Below, in pieces: positions 46,091 through 56,908 of a stretch of 64,000 nt of DNA. This DNA comes from Lunularia cruciata. Its lineage: Eukaryota; Streptophyta; Marchantiopsida; Lunulariales; Lunulariaceae. The first letter of the stretch is position 1. Each line of letters begins with the position of its first letter. The stretch lies in contig OX419758.1 of NCBI GenBank assembly GCA_948567375.1, forward strand, positions 46,753,001 to 46,817,000, given 5' to 3'. The notes beneath the pieces are model-generated. The model had not been told where the DNA came from. It saw only the letters and a list, made by a program, of their open reading frames with translations, and searched no databases. The position numbers were made by a program, and so were the translations under genes.

Positions 46091-46552
46091 AAAGGCCATT
46101 CAAGATTTTCAAGTTACGACTGGAACTTTGCTCAAAAAGTGCTACTCATGGAGTTGCTCATAGAATCTAGGGAAGAGATGGACCAAGTACTAGAATTGTT
46201 TATAAAGGTATAAACTGAGTCATTCTAAAGGTCACTCAACTTAAGGATTTGAGAGGCTTGGATCCTAGCATTGAAATCACCAAGGACGAGTATTGCACCT
46301 TTACTTTGAAACTCCAACACATCAAGGAGTGGAAGGCTGCAAGGTGTTGAGAGCTCCACTTGAATAAATTGGTGATGTCAATGGAGCAAAGTAAAAAACA
46401 GCAAGGTGTAACAACTCCTCCAATCTTCATTTTTGGTATTGTTTACTTGAGTCCTCACCTATCAAAGAGACTAATTTTTCAAACCCAAATCTGAGTAAGT
46501 AGCAATACCTCCAAAGCTCCTTCCTCCATGTTGCTTTTGCTTGTTCCAGGAT
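46091..46552 (-). mobile_element. LINE endonuclease fragment, inverted
   Basis: Minus-strand ORF2 from about residue 210 back to about residue 55. It is diverged and broken. It is joined without ends to the plus-strand LINE on its left and to a LINE tail on its right. Confidence 0.7.
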
Positions 46553-46590
46553 AATGAAACAATGAAACAATGAAACAATGAATTATAAAG
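46553..46590 (-). mobile_element. LINE tail only (micro-insertion)
   Basis: About three TTTCATTG units and a few bases of 3' UTR (tataaag), with nothing further upstream. It is followed by an unrelated tandem repeat. Confidence 0.6.
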
Positions 46591-46636
46591 GATAAACTGA
46601 CAAGAATGAAACTGATAAACTGACAAGAATGAAACT
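46591..46636. repeat. Two copies of a 23-bp unit
   Basis: gataaactgacaagaatgaa plus act is repeated perfectly in tandem (46,591-46,613 and 46,614-46,636), between two LINE tails. It is not LINE sequence. It may be filler DNA. Confidence 0.9.
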
Positions 46637-46790
46637 TTTAATGAAACAATGAAATATAAAGCCCAAAAGACCCAAAGAGTCAAAAGGCTAGAAACACAAT
46701 ACAAAACACATGAAATGTGAGCCTAGGCAAGAGCCTATGACATCTGAAAAATCTATCACAAATTGGTCTGATGTAAACTAATTTCCATCA
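46637..46790 (-). mobile_element. LINE 3' UTR-only insertion
   Basis: Tail, 3' UTR and last few ORF2 codons on the minus strand, with some decay in the hairpin (gcaagagcctatgac). Confidence 0.75.
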
Positions 46791-47489
46791 TAGGAGGAGA
46801 GGAGGTTCCTAAAGTTTCAAAGGAGAGGAGGCCCAAAAGTTTGAAAAGGCATATCTCACTACTAAAATGTCCAAACGCTGCGGTTCTGGTTCTTTTGAAG
46901 TGCCTTGCCAAGAACTTTCCATAGCCACCAAGATTGCATCATTTTGAGCTTTGTAAAAAACTTTATGAGTGATTGAAATTTTTGAAAGAGGATCTACATT
47001 TGAGAGTTTGAATCTTCATCATATGGTGTTCAAATGGAGTTGTTTTTGTGGCATTAGAAGCGCCTTGGGAAGCTTTTAAGATTGATACCAAGCACGCTTG
47101 CAGATCACATACACACAGAAAGTTATTAAGATTTGAAATCTGCCATCTCTCGGAGATTTTAGGGTTTGAGCTCAAATTTCAAGTTTTATCTCTTATAGAC
47201 ATTTAGTGAAGTTCAAGAAGCACACATTTTTGAGACTCAAGGAGGTTGAATTGAACACTGAATTGAGGAGCAATCACAAGGGTTTTTGGAAGAAGGTAAC
47301 CATTAAATCTCTATCTCCATTGTTGGACCTGAAGGAGCTTTGTTACTATGTGAAGGATTTGTACTTTTTCCTTGATGTTCCAAGGATGGCACATAGCCTT
47401 GGATCTGCTCTCACCATCTCTGAAGCTTATGTCAAGTACCAACTCAAGAAGTTTGCCCATGGTAAGGCTGAAGACCTTCATGGAATATT
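46791..47489 (+). mobile_element. Type A 5' UTR fused to ORF2 RT region
   Basis: About 390 bases from the 5' end of the type A LINE 5' UTR join directly to ORF2 at about residue 375 (47,184). ORF2 is then open for 98 codons (47,206-47,502) through the first RT motif. ORF1 and the endonuclease are missing. The junction shows tttt microhomology and no splice signals. Confidence 0.75.
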
Positions 47490-49435
47490 ACTGAAACTTT
47501 GAGAGAGGAGATTTTCCCAAAAATTCATATTGTCATATCTCAGCACTTACTCATCCAAACCTTGCAATTTTGATTTTTTTTGAAGCGCCTTGCCAAGAGC
47601 TTTCCATGAACACCAAGATTAAACCATTTTGAGTTTTTTGATGAAAGTTATGAGTGATTGAATTTTTTGATAGAGGCTCTATATTTTACAATGAAACAAT
47701 GAAATATAAAGCCCGAAAGACCCAAAGAGTCAAAAGGCTGGAAACACAATACAAAACACATGAAATGTGAGCCTAGGCAAGGGCCTAGGGCATCTGACCA
47801 ATCTGTAACAAATTGGTCCGATGTAAACTAACCTCGGTCATGTACTTCCCTAACGCTAAAGCTTCAACTTGTAAGAGAGTTGAGAAATCACTTCAAGTAA
47901 TCTGATGTCTAACTCTAATCTGCATGTAACAAGGGCAAACAATCAACACATGATGCTCATCCTCAACTTTGCTCATAATACACAATTTGCAAAGTCGCAT
48001 GGAGTGCTCTATCTGCTGCCAACGTCCTTGTTCTAGAGTTTGTTTCTTCATCAAGAGTCCAAATGGAGTGATTTTTGAGGCAATGGATGTGCCTTGAAGA
48101 GATCTTTTGATTGATATCAAGCATGCTAGAAGCACACATCTTTAAAGAAAGTTACAAGGATTTGAATTCTGGCACCTTTGGCAGATTTTAGGGTTTGAAC
48201 TATAAATTTGAATCACTGTATCTCTATCAATACTTGAGCAAATGGAGTGATTGAAGTCTCATTAGAAGCACTATTATGAGTGCTTTCTTTCAAGGTAAAG
48301 TTTGTTTAGTTTGAGGCAGTATGCAACGAGCTCTGGTTTTTTCAGTTCTGAGGAAGTTTTGAGTAGTCCTTGTGATTGTGCGAGAATTAAGAAGGCTATT
48401 GCTCTATTGTCACAAGTGCAAATCTAGTGAAAATTGCTGCATAAGAATCTATAAGCTACAAGCTCTCTTTCAAGGCCAAGCTTGCAGCACATGGAGGTCT
48501 GAGCAAGCAGTGGTAGTAATTCTCATTCTGTCACATCTCGTGCATCTTGGTGTTTGGAGTACCAACTTTGCAGTGCCATTTCTCCTCACTCACAGACCCA
48601 ATCTAGGTGATTTTTGTGTCATAAGATCCACATGGTCAGAGATTTCTATTGAGTCCATATTTGAAAAATTTGGATATCCAAAACAGTTGATATGACCATT
48701 TGTTTCATTGTAACACTTGCAAGTACTTGGTGTTAAAATTTGCACATGTGAAGCAAAACTGCTCTGTACTTATAGATCCAAATCAAGTGGTTTTGTGGCA
48801 ATAGAACAAGCATTGTGTTAAGTTTCTATTGAGGTCTGATTTGGAAAAATTGGAGGTCAGATAAGGAAGTTGTGACAATTTGAAATCCGTGACTCTTTAG
48901 ACATCATAACATTGTGAAGTGCAAATTCAAGCTATCTTATATTGTATCTTTGTACTCAATGATCCAAATGAAGTGATCTTTGTGTCTTTATAATCAGCTC
49001 CCTCAGAACTTTACACTGATAATTGATTGCCAAAGGTTAGGTGACAGATTAGAAGCTCGAGGTACCTCAAATTTTGCAGCCTTTGGTATCTCTCTGCACT
49101 CCAGATTTGAAAGATATTATCTTTGCACTCACATATTCAAATGAAGTGATTCTTATCTCATTGGAATCAGGTTCTCAAGGTCCTTAATTCAACACCAGCC
49201 TAGTAGTGCTTACAATTGTAAAACAGTAATGATGTGTGGCTTTCCTGATAGATGGTTCTTCAAGAAGGTAGTTCTTATTCACAAGTCTGGCCAGAGTGAT
49301 GTTGTCACCAATAATCATACCATACTTGTTGGTAGTGTCTTTGCCAAGTTGTATGGTCAAATTTTGGAGTCAAGGTTGAGCACTTGGGTTGAAAAGCACA
49401 AAATTTGAGCTAAGTATCAAGCTGGTTTCAAATCA
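47490..49435 (+). mobile_element. Type B 5' UTR fused to ORF2
   Basis: About 1.4 kb of type B 5' UTR (interrupted at 47,690-48,035 by a minus-strand LINE) joins at about 49,232 to ORF2 from about residue 499 to 563. TGA replaces Arg556 (49,406-49,408). The 3' part is cut by the next LINE tail. It gives the longest view of the type B 5' UTR. Confidence 0.75.
47690..48035 (-). mobile_element. Nested recent 5'-truncated LINE
   Basis: Tail, 3' UTR with both hairpins, and ORF2 C-terminus with the finger, inserted in a type B 5' UTR. The frame is open to the ORF2 stop and nearly identical to the intact copy. Confidence 0.85.
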
Positions 49436-49612
49436 GTGAACAATGAACAATGAACAATGAAATATAAAGCCCAAAAGACCCAAAGAGTCAAAGGGCTAGA
49501 AACATAATACAAAACACATGAAATGTGAGCCTATGCAAGGGCCTAGGGCATCTCACCAATCTGTAACACATTGGTCTGATGTACACTAACCTCTGTCATG
49601 TCCTTCCCTAAC
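49436..49612 (-). mobile_element. LINE 3' UTR-only insertion
   Basis: A tail of three TTCATTG units and about 150 bases of 3' UTR and ORF2 end. It abuts the tail of the next copy. Confidence 0.8.
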
Positions 49613-52600
49613 AAACAATGAAGCAATGAAATATAAAGCCCAAAAGACCCAAAGAGTCAAAAGGCTGGAAACACAATACAAAACACATGAAATGTGAGCC
49701 TAGGCAAGGGCCTAGGGCATCTAACCAATCTGTAACAAATTGGTTTGATGTAAAGTAACTTCTGTCATGTACTTCCCTAACGCTAAAGCTTTAACCTGTA
49801 AGAGAGTTGAGAAGTCACTACAAGTAATCTGATGTCTAACTCTAATCTATATGTAACAAGGGCAATCAACAAACACATGATGCTCATCCTCAACTTTTCT
49901 CATAATACACAATTTGCAAAGTCCCATGGAGTGCTCTATCTGCTGCCAACGTCCTTGTTCTACTTCTAATTTATGAGAACTAGTTCTATATTGAGCGATA
50001 ACATGCCTAAGTGAAGTAGAAATCCTAGCCTAGAGTGGCACATAAAGCTTGCTAGAGAAGTCTCTCATGCTCCATGGACCTCACCTTAGTGGCATATGTG
50101 AGAGCCAACAACAAAGCTTCAGCCTCAAGAGGCAAAAACCCGGTTTCAGCAACCAGCAATACATAAGGAGTTTGAGTCCTCACTCCAATTTCATCACACA
50201 AAAACAATTTCTGAATTTTCTCCACCTTTTGCCACCATGTCTTCTTAGTACCTGGACCCCAAATCTGAGTACCATAGAGAACCACCGGCTGCACAAGAGA
50301 TCTGAACAACACCTTCTTCAACTCCCATGTGGTAAGATGAGCAAGTCTAGAGCGATTCATGAGTGAATAGAAAGCTCTATAACCTGCATTGATTCTCATC
50401 TTCACACAAGTAGACCAACTATATTCATGAGAAAACTCAAGGCCCAAGTACTTATAAGAAGAAACCTGCTCCAATTGCTGTCCATCAAAAAAGAAAGGTG
50501 TGACACCTTTAGAACCCACCACAATCACCTTGGACTTGTCAAGGTTCACCTCCATCTTTGTTTCATTGCAAAAGCAAAGTAGAGAATCCAACAGCTTCTG
50601 TAAACTCTGTGGATTTGTGGAGAGAAGAACTACATCATCTGCATAAAGGAGTGCATGTATCATCAAAGAGTCAACCTGTACACCTGTAGCTCCGGCTTTC
50701 ATGAGTAGACTCTCTAGATCATCGATGAAGATTGCAAACAGAGTTGGAGATAGAGAGCAGCCTTGAATCACACCCATTGTGCTAAGGACATCTTGAGAGC
50801 TCAAAGATGAAAGTTTCACAACCACTTTCTCATAGAGTCTAGAGATAGCACCAATCAGATCGGTTGAAACACCCACTTCAATGAGTCTCTCACTTAGAGA
50901 TTTTGTGAGCACCTTATCAAAGGCCTTCCTGAAATCAATAAAGGCAACATAGAAGCTCTCCCAACACCCTTGTATTTCCACCACAAAACATGGAGTACCA
51001 ATAGGTGGTCCAAAGTACTAAAGCTTGATCTGAAACCAGCTTGGCACTTAGCTCAAATTTTGTGCTTTTCAGCCCAAGTGCTCAACCTGGACTCCAAAAT
51101 TTGACCATACAACTTGGCAAAGACACTACCAACAAGTATGGTACGGTTATTGGTTACAATATCTCTCGGGCCAGACTTGTGAATAGGAACTACCTTCTTG
51201 AAGCACCATCTATCAGGAAAACCACACTTGATTGCCTCATTCAAATGAGAAGTGAGTACTGAAATCAGATGGCTACCGCCCCACTTCAGAAGTTCAACAC
51301 ATAGTCCATCAAGGTCTTCAGCCTTACCATTGGCCAACATCTTCAATTGGTACTTGACATCAGCTTTAGAGATGGTGAGAGGAGATACAAGGCAAGGTGC
51401 CATGCTTGGAGCATTAGGGAAAAAGGACAGATCCTTCACATAGTCACAAAGCTCATTCAGGTCTAGTGATGGAGATGGAGATCTGATGGTTACCTTCTTC
51501 CAAAAAGCCTTGGGATTGCTTCCTAGTTCAATGCTCAACTCAACCCCCTTGAATCTCAAAAATGCTCGCTTTTTGCATTTCACCAACTTTCTGTATGAAA
51601 CAAAGACCTGATTTTGTGCAATCTGATCAAGAGACCTATCCATAGCTTTGATCCCTGCCATTTTGCAATCAGCATCATACCACCTATTGCAAGGGAGACC
51701 AAGTCTCTTTCTGTGGGAGCCTCTTGGAAACAAAGAAGTTGATGTAGATTGAAGAAGTTCAACCAATTGATCACTACGTTGTTGAAAATCAGAACTCCAC
51801 TCCATAGAACCCAATTTCTCTTGGATGACTTGTTGGTCCAAGTCTCTCTTGTGAAAATCTAGAGGAAGTTTGCCTCTAAAGGCATGGTCAATAGGTAATG
51901 TGGTTCTATTGAGGCAAGGAAAAAAGATGGTACAAGATAGAGGTGCATGGTCTGATTCTGGTTGAGGATCTAAAACAGAAAAATCTGAGACAAGATGGAT
52001 ATCATTAGCTGAAGTGAACATATAATCTATGGTGCTTGATCCACCTGAGGCAAAGCATGTGCTTTTACAAGTTTCTGGAAATTGAGAAACGCCATTCAAG
52101 ATCTTCAAGCTACAATTGGCACCAAAGCTCAAAAAGTGCTCACTCATGGAGTTGGACATAGGATCTTTGGAAGAGCATGACCAAGCACTAGCTATCAAGC
52201 TATGGAAAGGATCATTCTCAAGATCATTCAACTCAGGGATCTGAGAGGCTTGGATCCTAGCATTGAAATCACCAAGAACAAGTAATGCACCTTTACTTTG
52301 AAACTCTAACACATCCTTTGTCAAAGAATGGAAAGGCTGCATGGTGTTGAGAAGTCCACTTGAATAGATTGGTGATTTCAATGGGGCAAAGTAACAAACA
52401 GCAATGAAGCAAGGTGTTGCAACTCCTCCAATCCTCAACCATTGGTATTGTCCACTTGAATCTTGACCTATCAAAGAGACTGATTTCTCAAAGCCAAATC
52501 TGACGTAAGTAGCAATACCTCCAAAGCCCCTTCCTTTGTGTTGTCTCCACTTGTTCCAGGTTGAACCAACAAGAGTGAATCCTTCAATGTCTTGAACGGT

Positions 52601-53567
52601 GTTTCCTTCATGTTCCCATGTCTCCACAAGATTGATCAGATTAGCATCATCCCACAATGAAACAATGAAACAATGAAATATAAAGCCCAAAAGCGCTGGA
52701 GTACTTGGTATGTGTGAGACCATGAACATTCCAAAACAGTACTCTAAGGGTCTGAAATTGCTATGCAGTAGCTGGCAATTTCTTTTGAGTAATCATAGCT
52801 CTATTATCTCTCAAGAATGCAACAAAGCCTGCTTGTTGAGCCTCCTTCACCTTTGCTAATTCTCCCTTCTTTGCTTGCCATTGCAAAGGTGTGAGATCAA
52901 GGTCCAACCAGATACGCCGCCCTGAAATCTGAAAACCTGAAATCCTCAAGTTCTTCATTGTGACCAATTGGTTCTCCTTCTCAACCTCATGCTCTTGCAA
53001 GTAAGAGATTTGAGCCACCTTCGTAGCTTCGGCATATGACTTCATCTTGACCTCTAATGTGTCAACCGTCTCTTGCAGCCCTCCATTGTGTGAAGCAATG
53101 TTGGTGGCTTGTGCTCCCAATCAAACTGCTACTCTTCTTGAGTTCTTGGATATCTACGGTGATCGAATTGAGAGATTCTTTCACAGTCAAGACATCAGCT
53201 CTTACGGTTTGAAAATCTGCCATAAGAGTGTTCATGCATTGAGACATGGGGGCAAAAAAGCTCTTGAGTTCCTTGTGGAAGTCATTTGCTTTTCTATACA
53301 TTTCAACAAGTTGTTGCTGTTTTGAAGCTATCTCAGCAATGTCTTGCATCATCTTGGAAGCTTCCATTCTAAAAGCTCTAACAGATACTATGATAATGTA
53401 TCCTCATGTTCACTCAGGCTTTGTGAACACCAATAGCTCTACAATTACTTTTTCTCATGAACCAAAAATCTACTCCTTTGGACTTGTAAATCAAAAGTTA
53501 CAAACGTTTGAATTTGAGTTTTTCCTACATGAAAATTTTGAAATCCTATAGATTTCGAAATTCATAA
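49613..53567 (-). mobile_element. Type A LINE, split by the intact LINE
   Basis: Sense order: 5' UTR (continued at 58,145-58,723), damaged ORF1 with two deletions (about 52,921 and 53,120), TAG junction (52,761-52,763, followed by CAATTT), ORF2, 3' UTR, tail. ORF2 is open for 558 codons (51,053-52,729), covering endonuclease and RT N-terminus. It carries a 33-base LINE micro-insertion at 52,658 and TGA at Arg556 (51,053-51,055). The rest (50,052-50,984) holds YADD, and a deletion of about 200 bases at about 50,033 removes part of the C-terminus. Confidence 0.9.
52658..52690 (-). mobile_element. 33-bp LINE micro-insertion
   Basis: Two tail units and about 15 bases of 3' UTR (tgaaacaatgaaacaatg then aaatataaagcccaa on the plus strand) replace about six bases of the surrounding LINE ORF2. 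It is among the shortest LINE insertions one could recognise. Confidence 0.8.
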
Positions 53568-53592
53568 CAATGAAACAATGAAACAATGAAAT
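53568..53592 (-). repeat. Repeated 3' tail of the LINE
   Basis: In sense orientation the element ends with TTTATA and then TTTCATTG units instead of poly(A). Other copies have either this 8-base unit or a 7-base TTCATTG unit. Confidence 0.85.
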
Positions 53593-53658
53593 ATAAAGCC
53601 CGAAAGACCCAAAGAGTCAAAAGGCTGGAAACACAATACAAAACACATGAAATGTGAG

Positions 53659-53705
53659 CCTAGGCAAGGGCCTAGGGCATCTGACCAATCTGTAACAAAT
53701 TGGTC
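53659..53705 (-). promoter_or_regulatory. Two 3' hairpins at the ORF2 end
   Basis: cctaggc-aagg-gcctagg (53,659-53,676) and gaccaat-9-attggtc (53,683-53,705) are perfect 7-bp stems. The first includes the ORF2 stop codon. Nearly all truncated copies retain both. In LINEs with strict 3' end recognition, such stems are bound by the reverse transcriptase. Confidence 0.6.
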
Positions 53706-56700
53706 CGATGTAAACTAACCTCGGTCATGTACTTCCCTAACGCTAAAGCTTCAACTTGTAAGAGAGTTGAGAAATCACTACAAGTAATCTGATGTCTAAC
53801 TCTAATCTGCATGTAACAAGGGCAAACAATCAACACATGATGCTCATCCTCAACTTTGCTCATAATACACAATTTGCAAAGTCGCATGGAGTGCTCTATC
53901 TGCTGCCAACGTCCTTGTTCTACTTCTAGTCTATGAGAACTAGTTCTATATTGAGCGATAACATGTCTAAGTGAAGTAGAAATCCTAGCCAAGAGATAAT
54001 CTTGCTCACAATACACCAACATAGGATTTACAAACTGCTGATAGAACACCATCTTGGTACCGGGTTGCTGCCATAAGTGAAGTAAAAACTGCTCCTTGAT
54101 CACTTCTCGTAGTGCAATAGGCTCCAACTTCCAATGTCGCTCACAAACATTCCACCTGGTGGCCCATGCAACCAGATCTGTATACCAACCGACAGATAGA
54201 GTGGCACAAAAAGCTTGGTAGGGAAGTCTCTCATGCTCCATGGACCTCACCTTAGTGGCATATGTGATAGCTAAAAACAAAGCTTCAGCCTCAAGAGGCA
54301 AAAACCCGGTTTCAGCAAGCAGCAATACATAAGGAGTTTGAGTCCTCACCCCAAGTTCATCACACAAAAACAATTTCTGAACTTTCTCCACCTTTTGCCA
54401 CCATATCTTCTTAGTACCTGGACCCCAAATCTGAGCACCATAGAGAACCACCGGCTGCACAAGAGATCTGAACAGCACCTTCTTCAACTCCCATGTGGCA
54501 AGGTGAGCAAGTCTAGAGCGATTCATGAGTGAATACAAAGCTCTAAAGCCTGCATTGATTCTCATCTTCACACAAGTAGACCAACTATAGTCATGAGAAA
54601 ACTCAAGGCCCAAGTACTTGTAAGAAGAAACCTGCTCCAATTGCTGTCCGTCGAAAGAGAAAGGTGTGACACCTTTAGAACCCACCACCATCACCTTGGA
54701 CTTGTCAAGGTTCACCTCCATCTTTGTTTGATTGCAAAACAAGAGAAGAGAATCCAACAACTTCTGTAAACTTTGTGGATTGGGTGAGAGGAGCACTACA
54801 TCATCCGCATACAGTAGTGCATGTATCATCAAAGAGCCAACTTGTACACTTGTAGCTCCAGCTTCCATGAGCACCCTCTCTAGATCATCGATGAAGATTC
54901 CAAACAATGTTGGGGATAGAGAGCAACCTTGAATCACACCCATTGTGCTAAGGACATCTTGAGAGCTCAAAGATGAAAGTTTCACAACCACCTTCTCATA
55001 GAGTCTAGAGATAGCACCAATCAGATTGGCTGAAACACCAACTTCCATGAGTCTCTCACTTAATGATTTCCTAAGCACCTTATCAAAGGCCTTCCTGAAA
55101 TCAATAAATGCAACATAGAGAGCTCTCCCAACACCTTTAGATTTCCACCACAAAACATGGAGTACCAATAGATGATCCAAGGTACTAAAGCCTGATCTGA
55201 AACCCGCTTGGCACTTAGCTCGAATTCTGTACTTTTCAGCCCAAGTACTCAACCTAGTCTCCAAAATTCGACCGTACAACTTGGCAAAGATACTACCCAC
55301 TAGAATGGTACGGTAATTGGTGACAATATCTCTCTGACCAGACTTGTGAATAGGAACAACCTTCTTGAAGCACCATCTATCAGGAAAACCACACCTGATG
55401 GCCTCATTCAAGAGAGAAGTGAGTACTGAAATCAGATGGCTACCACCCCACTTAAGTAGTTCAACACATAGTCCATCAAGGTCTTCAGCCTTACCATTGG
55501 CCAACTTCTTCAATTGGTAGTGGACATCAGCTTCAGAGATGGTGAGAGCAGATCCAAGGCAAGGTGCCATGCTTGGAGCATCAGGGAAAAAATACAGATT
55601 CTTCACATATTCACAAAGCTCGTTCGGGTCTAGCGATGGAGATGGAGATCTGATGGTTACTTTCTGCCAAAAAGCCTTGGGATTGCTCCTCAATTCATTG
55701 CTCAACTCAACCCCCTTGAGTCTCAAGAACGCTCGCTTCTTGCACTTCACCAACTTTCTATAAGTGACAAAAGCCTGATTTTGTGCAATCTGATCAAGAG
55801 ACCTATCCATAGCTTTCATCCTTGCAATTTTACAATCAGCATCAAACCACCTATTGCAAGGGAGACCAAGTCTCTTCCTGTGAGAACCTCGTGGAAATAG
55901 AGTTGTTGATGTAGATTGAAGAAGTTCAACCAACTGGTCACTGCGTTGTTGAAAATCAGAACTCCACTCCATAGAGCTCAATTTCTCATGGATAGCTTGT
56001 TGGTACAAATCTCGCTTGTGAAAATCAAGACGGAGTTTCCCTCTAAAGGCATGATCAATAGGTAATGTGGTTCTATTGAGGCAAGAAAGAAGGATGACAC
56101 AAGATAAAGGTGCATGGTCAGATTCAGGTTGAGGATCTAAAACAACAAAATCTGAGACAATGTGTATATCACTGGGTGAGGTGAGCATATAATCTATAGT
56201 GCTGGATCCACCTGAAGCAAAGCATGTGCTCTTACAAGTTTCTGGAAATTGAGAAAGGCCATTCAAGATCTTCAAGCTACAATTGGTACCAAAGCTCAAA
56301 AAGTGCTCACTCATGGAGTTGGATATGAGGTCTTTGGAAGAGCGGGACCAAGCACTAGAATGATCTATCAAGCTATGGAAAGGGTCATTCTCACGGTCAC
56401 TAAACTCAGGAATCTGAGAGGTTTGGATCCTAGCATTGAAATCGCCAAGGATAAATACTGCACCTTTACTTTGAAATTCCAACACATCCTTTGTCAAGGA
56501 GTGGAAAGGCTGCATGGTGTTGAGAGATCCGCTTGAATAGATTGGTGATGTCAATGGGGCAAAGTAACAAACAGCAAGGAAGCAAGGTGTAGCAACTCCT
56601 CCAATCCTCAGCCATTGGTATTGTCCACTTGAGTCTTGACCTATCAAAGAGACTGACTTTTCAAAGCCAAATCTGACGTAAGTTGCAATACCTCCAAAGC

Positions 56701-56905
56701 CCCTTCCTCTGTGTTGCCTCCGCTTGTTCCAAGTTGAACCAACAAGAATGAAACCTTCAATGTCTTGAATGGTGTTTCCTTCATGTTCCCATGTCTCCAC
56801 AAGATTGATCAGATCAGCATTATCCCACACAGGTTTAGCGCTTGAGTACTTGGTATGTGTGAGACCATGAACATTCCAAAACAACACTCTAAGGGTCTGG
56901 AATTG
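53672..56905 (-). CDS. LINE ORF2: endonuclease, reverse transcriptase, Cys/His finger
   Basis: An open frame of 1,077 codons after the TAG. Counting from the GTG at 56,887, the APE-type endonuclease has N5 (FWNVHG), E31 (LVETW), Y108 (YFAP), D149/N151 (GDFNAR), D232 (TIDYM) and D257/H258 (SDHAP). The reverse transcriptase spans about 455-800, with NGKAEDLDG, D596 (FIDFRKAFD), IQGCSLSP and Y693-A-D-D696. A finger C1004-X2-C1007, H1016/H1017, C1022/C1024 lies near the end. The protein would nick target DNA and reverse-transcribe LINE RNA there. There is no ATG upstream of N5, so expression most likely depends on readthrough from ORF1. Arg556 and Arg807, stops in other copies, are intact. Confidence 0.9.
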   Translation of the reverse strand, partial: QFQTLRVLFWNVHGLTHTKYSSAKPVWDNADLINLVETWEHEGNTIQDIEGFILVGSTWNKRRQHRGRGFGGIATYVRFGFEKSVSLIGQDSSGQYQWLRIGGVATPCFLAVCYFAPLTSPIYSSGSLNTMQPFHSLTKDVLEFQSKGAVFILGDFNARIQTSQIPEFSDRENDPFHSLIDHSSAWSRSSKDLISNSMSEHFLSFGTNCSLKILNGLSQFPETCKSTCFASGGSSTIDYMLTSPSDIHIVSDFVVLDPQPESDHAPLSCVILLSCLNRTTLPIDHAFRGKLRLDFHKRDLYQQAIHEKLSSMEWSSDFQQRSDQLVELLQSTSTTLFPRGSHRKRLGLPCNRWFDADCKIARMKAMDRSLDQIAQNQAFVTYRKLVKCKKRAFLRLKGVELSNELRSNPKAFWQKVTIRSPSPSLDPNELCEYVKNLYFFPDAPSMAPCLGSALTISEADVHYQLKKLANGKAEDLDGLCVELLKWGGSHLISVLTSLLNEAIRCGFPDRWCFKKVVPIHKSGQRDIVTNYRTILVGSIFAKLYGRILETRLSTWAEKYRIRAKCQAGFRSGFSTLDHLLVLHVLWWKSKGVGRALYVAFIDFRKAFDKVLRKSLSERLMEVGVSANLIGAISRLYEKVVVKLSSLSSQDVLSTMGVIQGCSLSPTLFGIFIDDLERVLMEAGATSVQVGSLMIHALLYADDVVLLSPNPQSLQKLLDSLLLFCNQTKMEVNLDKSKVMVVGSKGVTPFSFDGQQLEQVSSYKYLGLEFSHDYSWSTCVKMRINAGFRALYSLMNRSRLAHLATWELKKVLFRSLVQPVVLYGAQIWGPGTKKIWWQKVEKVQKLFLCDELGVRTQTPYVLLLAETGFLPLEAEALFLAITYATKVRSMEHERLPYQAFCATLSVGWYTDLVAWATRWNVCERHWKLEPIALREVIKEQFLLHLWQQPGTKMVFYQQFVNPMLVYCEQDYLLARISTSLRHVIAQYRTSSHRLEVEQGRWQQIEHSMRLCKLCIMSKVEDEHHVLIVCPCYMQIRVRHQITCSDFSTLLQVEALALGKYMTEVSLHRTNLLQIGQMP

Positions 56906-56908
56906 CTA
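56900..56908 (-). promoter_or_regulatory. Candidate UAG readthrough site between ORF1 and ORF2
   Basis: ORF1 ends TAG, and the next six bases are CAATTC. ORF2 continues in the same frame without any ATG before its endonuclease core. UAG followed by CAR-YYA is the tobamovirus-type readthrough context, and here five of those six bases match. All six copies in the window with this junction keep the TAG and CAATT(C/T). Confidence 0.65.
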
